From positions 80,171,160 through 80,235,159 of the forward strand of contig JBANSL010000005.1 of the NCBI GenBank assembly GCA_037127255.1: a stretch of DNA of 64,000 bases, given 5' to 3'. This document shows positions 10,604 through 22,951 of this stretch, in pieces. Source of the DNA: Persicaria tinctoria. Its lineage: Eukaryota; Streptophyta; Magnoliopsida; Caryophyllales; Polygonaceae. Each line of letters opens with the position of its first letter. Position 1 is the stretch's first letter. The translations under genes and the position numbers were made by a program. The notes under the pieces are model-generated. The model did no database searches, had not been told where the DNA came from, and saw only the letters and a list, made by a program, of their open reading frames with translations.

Positions 10604-12307
10604 CAAACGGAGAAGTCGGCCTAGCGACTCTAAAATCTAGAGCATGTATATAAAACTTTTGAATTTTTGGGACTTCGGAATTTTTGATTTTGGTTTTGGT
10701 TTTTGTTCTTTAGTTTAGAATACTTCATGTGGAAAGTCTTGTCTTTGTGTGAAATCTAACACTTTTAGGTCGGCAAACATAAAAGGATCGCGAAAGGTGG
10801 AATAAAGAAGTCCCTAAAAGATAGTCGAAATCGACTAGGCCAGTCGAGAACGACCAAGAGGAGCAGCCCACATTTACTCGATATCGAGTAGGCCAACTCG
10901 ATATCAACCAAGTCAGAAGGCTCCTCGACTTCAACATTCCACTCGACGCTGACAGCTTACTCGATATCGAGTACAATACTCGATATCGACCAATCCAGTT
11001 CCTCGAAATGCCCTGTTTTGCCTTCCTCGACGCATTATTCGGTGAGCTCCTTCCTTTACTCTTGTTTTTGTTTGATTTTATATAGTGGGGACACTATATA
11101 TTTTAAGTATGGGGTGGGGGAAGAGCTCATTATCATTATTATATGTTTTATTCTTGTTTTTGGTTTTGCATGGTGAAATTTTGAATAAAATTTTAAATTT
11201 TAAATTTTTAAATTTTTGTGCATAATTGCTAAAACTCAAAGTTCTATGAGACATCTCCCAAAGCTTGTAAATTATTCAAAGAAATAGTGTCATGGAAGCT
11301 TAAATTGAACTCGACGATGCAAAATTGGATTCATTAGAGATATAGCATGAAATGGCCTAGTAAAGGGCCGGGAAGTCACAATGAAGTGCATAATTTATTG
11401 AAAACCATGAAAGGAGCTAAAATTTGAAGTTGCTTTTGACATGTTGCATGATAAGAGGATGGAGGACTTTATATTTCCATATAATGCTCATATTGTTATA
11501 TCCTAGTCTTACCTATGCTTATATGCATCATAAAAGCCATAATATGCCTTGTTTCATATAATGCTCCACATGATCCAAATATTGTCATTCTTTACCTGAT
11601 TTCATGTCCGGGGATTATGTTGAGAATGATGTTACATTATGGAGATGGTTATATGGTTGTTATGTTATTGTCATTATTGGAGTTTGGTAGGAAAATGTTT
11701 GAAATATATGGAAAATTTAATGAGTGTAAGAAAATTCGGTCACCTCAGGAGATAAAGGTAGATCGACCCTGCCTGCGTTGAGATAATAGTTCCGTAGGAT
11801 GGGACACCAATGTGAGGAGTCCAAAGCACTAAGTATCCGGGGCCATTCATGACACCCATGTTTGCGACTCGTGAGAAGGCAGTGCTGGGGTTAGAGAGGT
11901 AAAAGCATTATTATTGAAAAAAGCATTATGGAAGGTGATGAATCTTATGAGAAGGGATGTGGTATGAAAGTTTGATAATAATCCATTTCCCCGGATTAAA
12001 AGCACCACAAGGCCAAATATTGCCCACCTTTAGCCTTTTACCAATCTACTCCTTATTGAGCTTAAATTAAAGTCCTCTTGATTATTAATGCTTTGTCACA
12101 TAAATTGTTTTTGCATAACCCTCCTTTTGTGAGTAGATGTTGCTTTTTATTTTCACATGCATGGATTTGTGACATAAGTACCTTTTCGAGGATGGTAATT
12201 GATTGTAGGGTTATATAAGAATGAATCTATGATGTTGAGAATTTAAATTCTTCCCCTGAATGACCATCCAAGTTATTGCTTGGGGACAAGCAAGCTTAAG
12301 TATGGAG
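10604..12307 (+). other. 3' non-coding region and polypurine tract of the gag-protease element
   Basis: There is no ORF of note. The region is alignable with 40094-41582 of the sister element, including GTCGGCCTAGCGACT near its start, a TTAAGTATGGGGTGGGGGAAG purine stretch near 11103, CTCCACATGATC, and the terminal polypurine tract. Four or more TCGATATCGA-type motifs lie at about 10870-11000. Conservation between the two copies suggests a cis-acting role such as packaging or dimerisation; this is inference. Confidence 0.65.
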
Positions 12308-14111
12308 TGATTTTATGTCCACTAAAATAGCCATGTTGAAATGAACATTTTAGCTCCTTATTTTATACACTTTGCATATTTCGGGCTAGGAATATGTCGA
12401 ATTTATGTAATAAATGCTTATTTGCAAGAAATGGATATCTACATAAGTTTTTGTTTAATATTACAGAATTTGGAGCCATTCCGGGACAAAACCAAGAAGC
12501 AAAGACGGAATCTGAGCCTTACTCGATATCGAGTACTTTTCCTCAATATCGACCAAAGAAGTTCGAGCAGTGCCTGGTCAAGGAGGAGCTGATCGAGGAA
12601 CTGAAGACAAAGCCAACCCAACTCCAGAACCTTACTCGATATCGAGTAAAGTTACTCGATATCGACAAAACTTCAAGTCATACCTGGAGTCGAGGAGACA
12701 GCACCTGATCGAGAAGCCGAAGACAAAGCCATACCGAGCAGCACTTCCTCGATATCGAGTAGTTTACTCGATATCGACAAGACCAACAACACTTGTCCGA
12801 GCCAGGTCGGGGAAGAGTTACTCGAGCAAGCCAGTGAAGCCCAGTCGACGAACCAAGTTCCTCGATATTGAGTAAAACCTTCCTGGACGGCGTTACGCGG
12901 TTGGGCTGTCCGAGTCGAGTTGGGCTTACTTGGGAGCGAAGGAGTCCGAGATCTATCAAGTCTATCAAGATCTATCCATGGAGAGAGGATTTATCCACAC
13001 ATGAAGATATTTAGCTTTTTAAGATATATTTCCTTTTAAGATAAATGTTCCTTTTATTAAAGTTTTATCTTTAGATATAGATAGAGATTTCTTTCCTTAA
13101 TTAGCAAGGATTGGAAGTCTATAAATAAGGCCTTAGGGGATGATTTCTAAGCATTCAATTTCAGTTACAATTAGTTACATAGAGGTAGAGAGAGAGAGTG
13201 AGTGGCCAAGAGGAGTTTGTGAAGCGAGAGCGGAATTGGCTTCCTTTGGTTGTAAGCTCTATTTGGTTTAATTTAATGCAAGTTTCTTTTCAATCAATAT
13301 CTGCAATTGCGATGAGGCGCGAGTAGTCCACCTACTTCTGGGGTTGGGGCGAACCCAACGATAGCCACGCGTGTTTGAGGTAAAGATCTGACTTTTATCA
13401 TGTTTTGAGCATCTACTACTTGCTATGTGTTTATTACCCATCTAATGGAGATCCATGCTAACAATTTGGATTGTAAACATAAAATTGGTAGATACAATTA
13501 GGGTTTCTTGAAAGAGTTGTCTAATTGTTGGAAAAGGCGAAAGCTTGGTCCTTCGATGCAAATTGCATGATTATCTGTTTTATTCTTGCCTTATACATGT
13601 TTGGTTATCGTTGTCGCAAACCCCGATCTTGGAAGTTTTCTTTCATACATAGTTTATCCCGAATCCCACAAGATTTGTTCTTTATTTATTTCGTTTTTAA
13701 GTTTCTGTCTCCTCGATATCGACAAATTCTGGTCGATATCGAGTACTGATATTCGATCGACGAAGATCGCCGTAGTTCCTGGTGTGCAGGTACCCGATGT
13801 CGACAAGAACTTTACTCGATATTGAGTAACCTTTGCTCGATATCGACCAAAGCCGTAGCCTGCCGCCTGCTCTGTTCGACTTGCCCGATCTTCTGTCAAC
13901 TAACCCTAGTCGAGATCGAGTACCTATGGTCGACTTCTGCCGTGAGAATCATCCCCTGCCTAGGATCCGCTGACACGCTTCCTCGTGGATCGATCCTGAC
14001 TTCCCACTGCTACATCAGGAGGAGGTCTTGTAATTATTTGCAAGGGACGGAATCTGGTTTGCTTTGCTTTACTTATATTTTATTTGCAATCTCGATTTCC
14101 TCCTTACAACA
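12308..14111 (+). repeat. 3' LTR (1804 bp)
   Basis: It begins TGATTTTATGTCC and ends CAACA, followed by the TSD GCCTC. It has the full length lost by the 5' copy and carries a dense set of TCGATATCGA-type motifs at 12515-12870 and 13715-13930. A 5' LTR of similar length (about 1.88 kb) occurs in the sister element. TATAAATAAG at about 13120 could be a TATA box. Confidence 0.85.
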
Positions 14112-17021
14112 GCCTCCCAATCCCATCCCTCGTGGGGTTTCCAGTAAGACCAGACTGTTCGACCACTCATGACGTCAGCCAAAGGGCCCCGAGCCACATC
14201 CCTTAAAGGCTCCTCCCCCGTCCAGTGGTCAGTCAAGAACCGGACGAGCTGTCCGTCCCCAATAACCCACCGAACTCCGCTTGCAACCACTGCATTGGGG
14301 CTTTGCAACATGCTCGACCATACGTGGGACGTGGTTGTCACACCACTGGCCATAGTGCGCGTGTATTTGGCCCGAAGCATATCACTCCAAGCAACACCAG
14401 GCCTGCTAGTAAGGAATCTCCACATTAATTTACCGGTCATGGCCAAATTAAGATCTCTCATGGTTCGAATGCCCAAGCCACCGAGTTCTTTTGGACCGCA
14501 CACCGCCTGCCAGTTGACTAGATGCATTCATCTCCTATCCTCGCTGCCTCCCCAAATGAAATTCCTACAAATTTTATCAATTTGTTCACATGTGTTAGTA
14601 GGCAGGACAACCGAAGACATCGCAGAGACAGGTATTGAAGATAAGACGGTTCTAGTAAGTATAATACTCCCTGCTAGACTAAGATAACGCCCTTTCCAAA
14701 CCGCAAGTCGGGTGCCAATCTTGTCGATCAATGGGGCAAACGTGTCCTTGTTGACGCGCTTATGCAAGACAGGCATTCCAAGATAGCTCCCCAAATCAGT
14801 CGTTACTTGGAAACCACTCGCACACGTCAACTCCGACACCATCTCCCTGCTCACATTCGGTGAGATGAAGAGCTTAGATTTGGCTCTGTTCACCCTCTGC
14901 CCCGAGGCAGTGCAAAACTTATCTAAAATGTCCTGAATTAATCGGAGTTGGGCCACCGATGCTTCCGCAACAATGACTATATCATCTGTAAATAATACAT
15001 GAGAAACGTTAGGCCCGGACCGAGTGACCATAGCCGGTAGCCATTCCCTATTCTCAACAGCATGAAAAATGATTTGGCTAAGTCGTTCGACACAAAGAAT
15101 GAATAAGTAAGGGGAAATAGGATCTCCCTGTCGAACGCCTCTCGTCGGCTTGAACTCCTCGGTCATCTCCCCGTTTACAAGAACTCTCGTTGTGACCGTG
15201 GAGATACAGGCCTCGACCCAATGCAACCAACATGGTGGAAACCCCGCATCTCGCATAGTCTCTACCACGAAATCCCAATGAAGCCGATCGTTTGCCTTCT
15301 CAAGATCAATCTTGAGAATCATCCAACCTTTTCTTCCTCTTTTTTTCCTCATCGAATGGACGAGCTTTTGCATCACAACAATATTATCAGTAATAAGGCG
15401 TCCCGGGAGAAAACTACCTTGCATAGGACTAATAAGAGAATTAAGAATGGGTCTCATCCTGTTCATGAGAACTTTTGTAATAATCTTATACAAGGCATTA
15501 CAAAGACCGATCGGCCGGAATTGGGAGATCAGCTCTGGCTTGCCCACTTTCGCTAAGAGCACAATGAGCGTTTTGTTAAGGCCTTCTGGCATTGTGTAGG
15601 TGTTGAAAAAATGCCTCACACAGGTCCTGACCAATGCACCCACCTCCTCCCAACATTTCTAGAAGAAGATGGCTTGAAACCCATCCACTCAAGCTAGGTG
15701 CCTTGAAGGCTCCCATTTCCTGCACCGCATGTTTGATCTCCTCGTCCGTGACTGGCATCGCAATGGCCTCCCAATCAGTCGCATCAATCGCGGGAAAAGT
15801 TCCCTGCTGCAGTGTGATAGGCGTCAATTCCCCTTCCGAAATCGTGTATAGGTTCCGAAAAAACTCAGTGACTAGCCCCTGAATAACCTTGCCATCCGTC
15901 ACATCCTCGCCATCCTCACCTTTTAGCACCTCAATTCTATTCTTCTGCCTCCGAATAATCGTGGATAGATGAAAGAACGTGGTGTTGCGATCTCCGGCAC
16001 AAAGCCATTGCTCTCATGATTTCTGAAACCAGAGAAGCTCCTCCTGTTCAAGAGTTTTAGCCAAGTCCAGTTGCGTCTTCTCCTCCTCTATGAGCAAATC
16101 AGCCGTCACTCCACTAGCAATCCTCCCCTGGATTTCAGCAAGGTGGCTCTCCAGCCAGGATTTCCTTTCAAATATGTCCCCAAAGGTGTCCCTATTCCAT
16201 CTCAACAGACAATCACGGAGCCTCCGCAGAGCCGCAGCCGCCGGTGCTGTGCAAGTTTCCTCCCGGAATTGCGGATGTGTCATCCACGCCGCTTCAAAAC
16301 GGAAAGGGCGTTTACATTTGTCAATACGTCTCTTGGGACATAATTCAAGCAAAAGCGGGCAATGGTCCGAGTTGAACTTGGGTAGGTGGCGAACTGCAGC
16401 ATCCGACCAATTCAATCGACCCGGGGCGTTCGTAAGCACCCGATCTATCCTGCTCGCTGTATGGGTCGCTGGTGTGCGTCCTCTATCCTAAGTGAAGTTA
16501 GGCCCCAAGAAACCCATATCCATCAGTTCTGCTTTCTCAATCCATCCCCGGAACCTGTCTGCGTCCGGCGAAACCCCTGCATTGTCTCCGCTCCGTTCCC
16601 AACTATAGAGAGTACAATTAAAGTCGCCCCCTACAAAAGCTGCTCCAGCTTCACCCCTAGTAGCCTCTTCTATATCCACCCAGAATTGATTCCGATCACG
16701 CACCTACGGAGGAGCATACGCGACCACCAACTGCAAACTACGACCACCGACCTGGACGTCGGCAACTATAAATCTTTTATGAGTCTCCCTGATACCTAAG
16801 TTCACCCTGTCCCTCTTCCAAAGAAGCCAAACACCCCCTCGGAACCCCACGACGTCTACAATTTCCCAATCAGAAAAACCAGTACTCGCCCTAACACCCG
16901 AGATCTTCGGTTCAAGGCCGGGAAAAACATCAACCCTATGGCGTCTACTCATATATTTAACGGCTTTGCGGAACCCGTCGCCACTGGCTCCGCAACAGTT
17001 CCAAATGATGCAATTCATCAT
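14112..17021 (-). pseudogene. LINE ORF2: endonuclease and reverse transcriptase
   Basis: On the minus strand this starts with an APE-type endonuclease (17021-16704 MNCIIWNCCGA, then 16703-16488 with the GGDFN motif). 16439-16014 carries the SDH motif (NSDHCPLLLE). The RT follows: 15929-15576, then 15643-14528 with PEGLNKTLIVLLAK, QFRPIGLCN, LITDNIVV, RGVRQGDPISPYLF and the catalytic box FTDD at about 14985, where family members usually have FADD. 14527-14112 carries the RT thumb and start of zf-RVT (KELGGLGIRTMRDLNLAM). Several frame changes and stops separate these parts, so it is inactive. Confidence 0.87.
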
Positions 17022-17134
17022 GAGGATGAGGGTTTGGTTGTCGAGGCGCCCTCGACATCCGTAAGTCTCTCAACCAGAATCTCACCTCTCGGAGGTTCCA
17101 TCCCGGGAATTTCAATAGTTTCATTGGCGGTACT

Positions 17135-17977
17135 TCACTTATCCATTTGATCTTTGCCATTGATATCTTGTGCGTGTGTCGACTCCCTCTCTAATGTTGT
17201 CCCCCCAGAAACACTCAGGTCGGTCATCGCATTGCCATGGCTACTCACAAACACCGACTTCTCCCTCCAGATTTGGGTAGAGTCCTCAACTCGTCTTCTC
17301 TTCACGGGCCCATTTGAAATGTTCACATTCGGTCCATTAACGTTAGTCCCAGTCTTCCTATTATTAGGTTTCATAGAACCTTTCCTAATCACCTTAATCC
17401 AACCTCCTTGACACCTGGACTAAACGTGATTGAAAGATCCTTATCCATATCCTCACGATTCTCTATAGGATTCCTCAATAATTCCTTCTCATTAACTGCA
17501 GTTATTATATTCTTTGCTTTGTCAGCCTTCCCACAACCGCCACGATCATTAATGGGCGCGGAACCTTCGGCTTCCACTTCCAATGCCCTGTAACCGTTTC
17601 TGGCATTGACGTCCTCTCCCCCGCTGGTCTTCCTCGATCCGGTAGAACCACCGACCACCTTGGCTGCCCCTTTGGTATTCCGGCGACGATGCAGAATGTC
17701 CATCCAAGGAAAATAACAACCATTCCCGTCTTCCTCCATCTGACTTTTTACCATCCCTACCGTCCCACTTTGCGCCGCATCGCCACCAGCCACTAGAGTC
17801 TCTGAAGCCTTATTTTTTATTGCCGTTTGTATCCACTTGAGTCCCCTTCGAGCATTGCATCGCGAGGTGACCATATCGCCCACACTTGAAACAGATTCTT
17901 TGTAGGCCCTCGTATTCCAAAAAGAAACGTCTATCATTTATAGTAATCGTACCAGATCTTATTTGTGGGATGCAATT
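17135..17977 (-). pseudogene. LINE ORF1 C-terminal part with CCHC zinc knuckle
   Basis: Minus strand. The knuckle ICFKCGRYGHLAMQC lies at about 17870-17910 just after IRSGTITINDRRFFLEYEGL, the usual end of the DUF4283 region. Downstream (17937-17389) is the ORF1 tail with CYFPWMDILHRRRN, a plant LINE ORF1 hallmark, then a basic nuclear-signal-like KRRRVED in 17392-17135. ORF1 proteins of this type bind the LINE RNA. The N-terminal half lies across the insert at 19386-20062. Confidence 0.8.
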
Positions 17978-19385
17978 TGATGAACGGTTTTTAGTCGCAT
18001 AAACCGTATCAAAATAAAACTCAAACCTACAAACTAGTATAGCAAGCAAGTAAGAGGTCGATCCCACAGAGAAACAAGTATTTCTTAGCAATGTGTATTT
18101 ACCAATTAGTAGAAAGGGGGGTTTTGGTTGATTGAGATTGAAAATAAAATAAAATAAAATAAAAACAAATTGATGCAAAACAATTTAGAGATAATTGCTC
18201 TACCTACAATTATCCACTTTATTTGGTTGAATTGATATTGTAACTTCCTCTTGTCCTTTTAGTTTTCCTATGAATGCCCTTGTCCCGACCTAATATAGTT
18301 ACTAGTCCAATCAGTCCTAGAAACCCTTATCAATCGAACAGTCCTTAAAGAAGGATTTAACTCAATTGATAGCTTTAAGTTCAGAGATTAACCAAGGTAT
18401 TTGCAGTCCCTAAAGAGGGATTTAACAACACATCCAACTTCCTACTCATCCAATTAGTTCAATCAGCCCTAATAGGACAAGTTTGCTACTTGGGTTAAGG
18501 TTCGCAATCAGGAATCTACAAAACCCTGGCAATTGAATTGATCTAACTAGTTGGCCAGACAAGATAGAACAAAACAATAAACAATCAAGCACAAAGAAGT
18601 TGAAGCATTCAATATAGGAAATAAGGAACAAGATTCAGAAACTCACAATCAATCCAAATAATGCTTCAAATTGCAAGTAGAACGAAGAGAGTTTAGTCGC
18701 CCATGGCGAACATCGCACTCTCTCCAATCGTCTAATAGAACGTAGAATAGAATAGAAGTTGTGAAAATAACATAAAACTCGGCCTTATAAAAGTCTAGGC
18801 GGCCACACAAAAGGAAAACACAAAACTAGGGTTTTTAATTAAAACGGCGTCGCGCTGGCAACACGTGCTGTGGCTGCGTCATAGATGCTGCGGCCGCAGC
18901 ATCCTCACTGGCGGTGGCCGCAGCACACATGTTGCGGCCGCTACATTGATCTTTTATGAAAAATCCATCTCGAATTTGCTTTTCTTGTCAACGGGAAAGT
19001 TGTAGCTCTTCGAAAGAGCTTTCCAACGCATGGTCATAATAGTCAATCGGACAACCGAGGCCTCCAAAAGGTGCAAAACAAGTTCAGCATGTCTGTCGAC
19101 AACTTCTGCAGACTTGTTCTTCGTTTAGGTTCGCTTCTTCTTCTCAGGACCTCTTGAGATCTTCATGTAAGCTTCTTCGATCAACTAGACATTCTCATCC
19201 AATGCGTTATCAACCCATTTATCCTTCTCGGATCCACAGTTATCTGAAATAATCAATAAAAACGTGTAGATTCTGACTCCACCAACATAGAAAGAAAATA
19301 TGCAAATTCTACTTAAATCATGCATGATATGCATCTTAACTAAGCTAAATGCAACCTATTATGCCTACCTAAATGCATGCTATCA
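17978..19385. mobile_element. Solo-LTR-like insertion in LINE ORF1
   Basis: This 1.4-kb block interrupts ORF1 between DUF4283 and the zinc knuckle. It begins TGATGAACGG and ends GCTATCA, and has no coding capacity. The stretch AGCAAGTAAGAGGTCGATCC near 18045 resembles common plant LTR sequence. I cannot see a matching TSD, so exact ends are uncertain. It contains an (AAAAT)n run near 18147 and a GC-rich stretch with repeated GCGGCCGCAGCA-like words near 18890-18950. Orientation is undecided. Confidence 0.5.
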
Positions 19386-20062
19386 GTACCTTTGAGCGAT
19401 TTTAGCAGATCAACCTCCACACATATCTGGGTGTAGCGTCCTCTGTTGGAGAACAACGTTCTAGTATCCACCTTGATGGGCATCCCGATCCCTGAAGCAA
19501 ACTTTGGCAGGACATCCTCCTCATAGTAAACAATCGGTAACTTCGAGATTCTGACCCATGCCGGTGAAGTGGTAATGACATCCTTCTCCGGGTCAAAATC
19601 AGGACTCTAAGCTTTGGTAATCAAATAATGGTCGAAGATCATCCATAGCCCCCCCTGTGAGAGCATTCCCGTAGTCGTAGTCGTTATCAAAATGCACCAC
19701 ATAGTACCCATTCGACAGATCCCCCAAGAGAAAGTTCCCAGTTGGCCTCCAAATTTCCTTCAACTTCTTTTCCATAGCGTTTTAAGGAACGAACCCTCCC
19801 AAAGTTTTCACAATCACCGATGATTTTCATGCCGATGCCAACACGTCTATAACTTCTTGCCCTATTTCAATCACCGGATCCACATCCTCACCGTAGGGAA
19901 AGGACACCGAGACTTTATGTGCAAGCACCTCAGGGGAGAGCATCACCATTCTCGAAATGGAGTCTCCCATCACCGTATCTTTCCAGGATTTTTGGCCATC
20001 CGGCGGATTTTTAACATGGCAGGTTTTTCTGACTGATATTAATAAACCGATGTTAAATAACA
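19386..20062 (-). pseudogene. LINE ORF1 N-terminal part, DUF4283-like
   Basis: Minus strand. 20063-19827 gives the start (SWKDTVMGDS). It is followed in another frame by KEIWRPTGNFLLGDLSNGYY, then DFDPEKDVITTSPAWVRISK and PIKVDTRTLF with ICVEVDLLKSLK at the insert edge. These are DUF4283 landmarks of plant LINE ORF1. A frameshift and one stop near 19608 are present. The minus-strand 5' end of the LINE lies near 20062, where copia-like sequence begins. Confidence 0.75.
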
Positions 20063-20068
20063 AAATTC

Positions 20069-20365
20069 TAGTAGTGTTAGGTGCTTCCTTTAAGCCATAT
20101 AGATATTACTTTAACCTAAATACCATGCTCTCCTTACCAAGAACCATCAAACTTGGAGGTTTCCATGTATATTTCTTCATCTATCTAGATCACCATTTAG
20201 GAAAGCAATTGTAACATCCATATGATGTACAATTAGCTTATAATTAGATGGTAAGACAGATAATGTTCTTATGGGTACGTGCAATCTTAGTCACATGAGA
20301 ATAGATGTCAAATTAAGTAATCTACTCCAAATATATTTTTGCGTGAATCCTTTGATTACTAGTCT
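20069..20365 (-). pseudogene. Ty1/copia reverse transcriptase relic
   Basis: The minus-strand translation keeps the order of copia RT landmarks. A worn KVRLVIKGFTQKY (family RLVAKGFTQ) starts near 20365, then comes HHMDVTIAFLNGDLDEEIYM (family HQMDVKTAFLNGDLDEEIYM) at about 20165-20225. A worn version of the SLYGLKQAP region follows near 20069-20100. Several stops interrupt it. No LTR of this element is seen nearby; it is a short, old fragment adjoining the LINE 5' end. Confidence 0.75.
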
Positions 20366-20399
20366 TACCTTAAACCCCTTTATAGAACCATTTTTGCGT

Positions 20400-22934
20400 G
20401 AATCCTTTCATTTAAATGATCACTATCTCCGACCAGTCCCAACACACTCGACTCTACCCAAGCTAACGCATTATTCCTTCACCCCATCTCACACAACCAA
20501 AGACCCAATCCGAAGACCTTAATCCAACTGCCACTTTTCGACCCGTCTCACCAAAGAATCTCTCGACTCGTGTCCAAGAAGAAGCACCACCACACATATA
20601 ACCCATAACCTACTCACCAGCAAGTCAGTATACCAAGCACCAAGGCACATCATCATAGAAACAAGTTAGTCAGGCAATCATTGCTATCAGTTCAGCACAT
20701 CCGTCATCACACATTCAATTATGTCAGTTCTTGGCCTATCACACAACCTCAACTCTGATTAGTTTAGAAGAATCCACGATTTGAATTAAGAATGCTCTTT
20801 CTCGTGTCAGCTGGGAGGAACCTGTTCACGATTGTCATCTTTGAAGCCTATTCGTCCTTTTTGCCATTGGTGACGTTGTTCCTGGGGCCTAAGGGGTCAT
20901 AGACCCATCACACTTTCGTTGCGCCGCTCCGGTGCCACTTGGTCGTCGACCCTTTCTTGCATATCGGCGCTCATCAAAGGATCGCAAGGGTTAGAAGTTA
21001 CGGAGATAGGGGAGAGACAAGGGCGGACAACACAATTCCTTAAGAGTTCAGGCATGGACCAGGACTAGGGACGACAAGACCAAGGATAAGATCTCAACCC
21101 GAGAGTTACAACGATGCCCTTATAATTATGGCACGCAAACACATAAAAATCAAGAGATATCATCACATTATTTCACACTAGTATGCACCTATCTCAAGGA
21201 ATATCGATTTACGCATTCATAACATGTTCCTATAATCATCTTTATATGTGTGCAGAACAAGCTAGCAACTTATCATTTCATTCAACAATCATGTTTGACA
21301 GACTAAGAACATGTATGCACAGACTGACATGGGACATATATGGCCCAAGTTATGCAAGATCTAGCAAACATCACAGGATATCATATGCACGACTTATCAC
21401 TCATTTAGATACACAATTAAGCAAGTCATAATATTACGGAAAGCATGCTAAGATGTACCCTAAAAATCCTGCTAAGGGTATGGTCAGTTCATGCAGGGTT
21501 GGTATAGCAACTATCTCGTCACATACATCCATATTCGCATAGTAAGACTAGTACGTCACACAATCATACGAGGGCCCATAACTGGGAGGTATATGTCTTA
21601 CATGATACTAGAAATACTCATTAAACAAGTACACAACCAATGAGGTCCAATTAGGTTAATCTGTCATTCTAAGTCATCCAATTCACGTTTTAAACATGCA
21701 ACGAGAGTTGAACACACGATCATGGACCTAGTTCATAGGGAGACGACAATCATGGGAATTCAATACATAAGACACATACATCAACTCATAAGTGCAACCA
21801 TGCAATGTACCGGGAAAGTCATGTTGAATTATACCAATATAGCATGTCATTAAATCACAAAGAGGCTATCATTATAACTTGACAGAATTCTCTAAGGAAG
21901 ATCACCGACTCACCACCCCGTTTCCCCATGGGACGCTATTATGACTTGCTGGGTAGGACACAAGGACATTCACGCCGTTTCCGAGAGATGAGGGTAGAAC
22001 TCGTGTTTAGACTCTTGTGACAAGAAGACATGGTTGGCAATTACGAGGATCGAAAGGGATGACTCCATAAGACAACTCACTTCTATCTCAAAACGATTTA
22101 AATCCTCACTCCCACTAACATACTTAGGTAACCCTCACATCTGACATGATTTCCGAAGGCATTTAGTTGACCGACCCAAATTTCCCGTGAAAGACCCCAA
22201 TCACAGGTACGAGACTCGATAGAAGCATCGATGGTGGGATACGAAACAAGACTCTAAATAGGAGAGCGGATGCCTCTCGACCCTTGCTAACCTGCCTAGA
22301 TGTTTTGGTGGGGCGGATGACAGAGTCAGAACCATCATGGGGTTTGAATTATGAAAGGGCTATTTCGACAAAACAGGAATTCCGATTACATAAGAACAAG
22401 GTTTTCTCCCACTATCCCGTTTGCACAGTTATTCAACACATGATTCAAGTCAAGGCATACTGATTAGTTCGTTATCCTATGCACAATAGAGCACTCATCA
22501 CGGAATCAATCAACAATATTAATATGATCCTCTTCGAGGAGGATCGCCCTCGAGCTCAATTGCATATATGTACATATATAAACGTAAGCATAGAGACGAT
22601 CTATGCCGTCCTTCGAGGGACGACTGATCGGAGGGCCAAAACCTCACGGCCTCCTAACTCAACACTCCAACCTCCGTGGTGTTCCTTGGAGTCTTCTAGG
22701 CCCATCTGTAAATAAAAGCTAGTATTTTGCCTACTGTTCCCCGAATTCTACATCCATAAGGGATGTCTACCGCTTGGGTCTCTACCCACGAGATTATTTC
22801 CCCTTTATTCATTTTAGGTTTTATGTCCAATTAAATTCATTTTGCCCTTTATAAAATATTTTCCAAAACCATTTTAAAACATTGGGCGATTTTCAAAACC
22901 TCTTCAACCCATTGTACTCGGATTGCGAAACCTC
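20400..22934 (-). other. Internal non-coding sequence of the rearranged element
   Basis: No ORF above about 85 codons and no known domain was seen. The end next to the primer site resembles the start of the internal region at 45762, and the family is the same. I see no gene in this stretch. Confidence 0.5.
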
Positions 22935-22947
22935 AGCTCTGATACCA
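22935..22947 (-). promoter_or_regulatory. Primer-binding site, initiator Met tRNA (minus strand)
   Basis: Plus-strand AGCTCTGATACCA is the reverse complement of TGGTATCAGAGCT and lies 4 bases from the LTR end. It fixes the element orientation as minus. Confidence 0.8.
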
Positions 22948-22951
22948 CCTT

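Larger units (their letters stand above)
7124..14111 (+). mobile_element. Non-autonomous gag-protease Ty3/gypsy element (Athila/Tat-like), TSD GCCTC
   Basis: This is a complete insertion inside the LINE. GCCTC is duplicated at 7119-7123 and 14112-14116. The 5' LTR is 7124-7605 and the 3' LTR 12308-14111. The primer site after the 5' LTR (TTGGCGTCGTTGCCGGGGA) differs by one base from the complement of plant Asp tRNA, as used by Athila-type elements. A polypurine-type stretch (GACAAGCAAGCTTAAGTATGGAG) ends at 12307. The internal region encodes gag and an aspartic protease and nothing of RT, RNase H or integrase, so it is a gag-only (TR-GAG-like) derivative. Confidence 0.88.
5880..20062 (-). mobile_element. 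Full-length minus-strand LINE split by two LTR insertions
   Basis: Three blocks (5880-7123, 14112-17977, 19386-20062) join end to end into one L1-type element of about 5.8 kb on the minus strand. Its tail is the T-rich run just before 5884. The order on the minus strand is ORF1 with DUF4283-like and CCHC zinc-knuckle parts, endonuclease, reverse transcriptase, zf-RVT and RNase H. The break at 7123/14112 falls inside the zf-RVT-flanking region and is marked by the duplicated GCCTC of the inserted LTR element. The break at 17977/19386 falls in ORF1 between DUF4283 and the zinc knuckle. Confidence 0.85.

Noticed and set aside
17978..19385. Assigning this insert to a named LTR family with exact ends
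   Set aside because: TG...CA ends are plausible in either orientation, but no target-site duplication could be matched.
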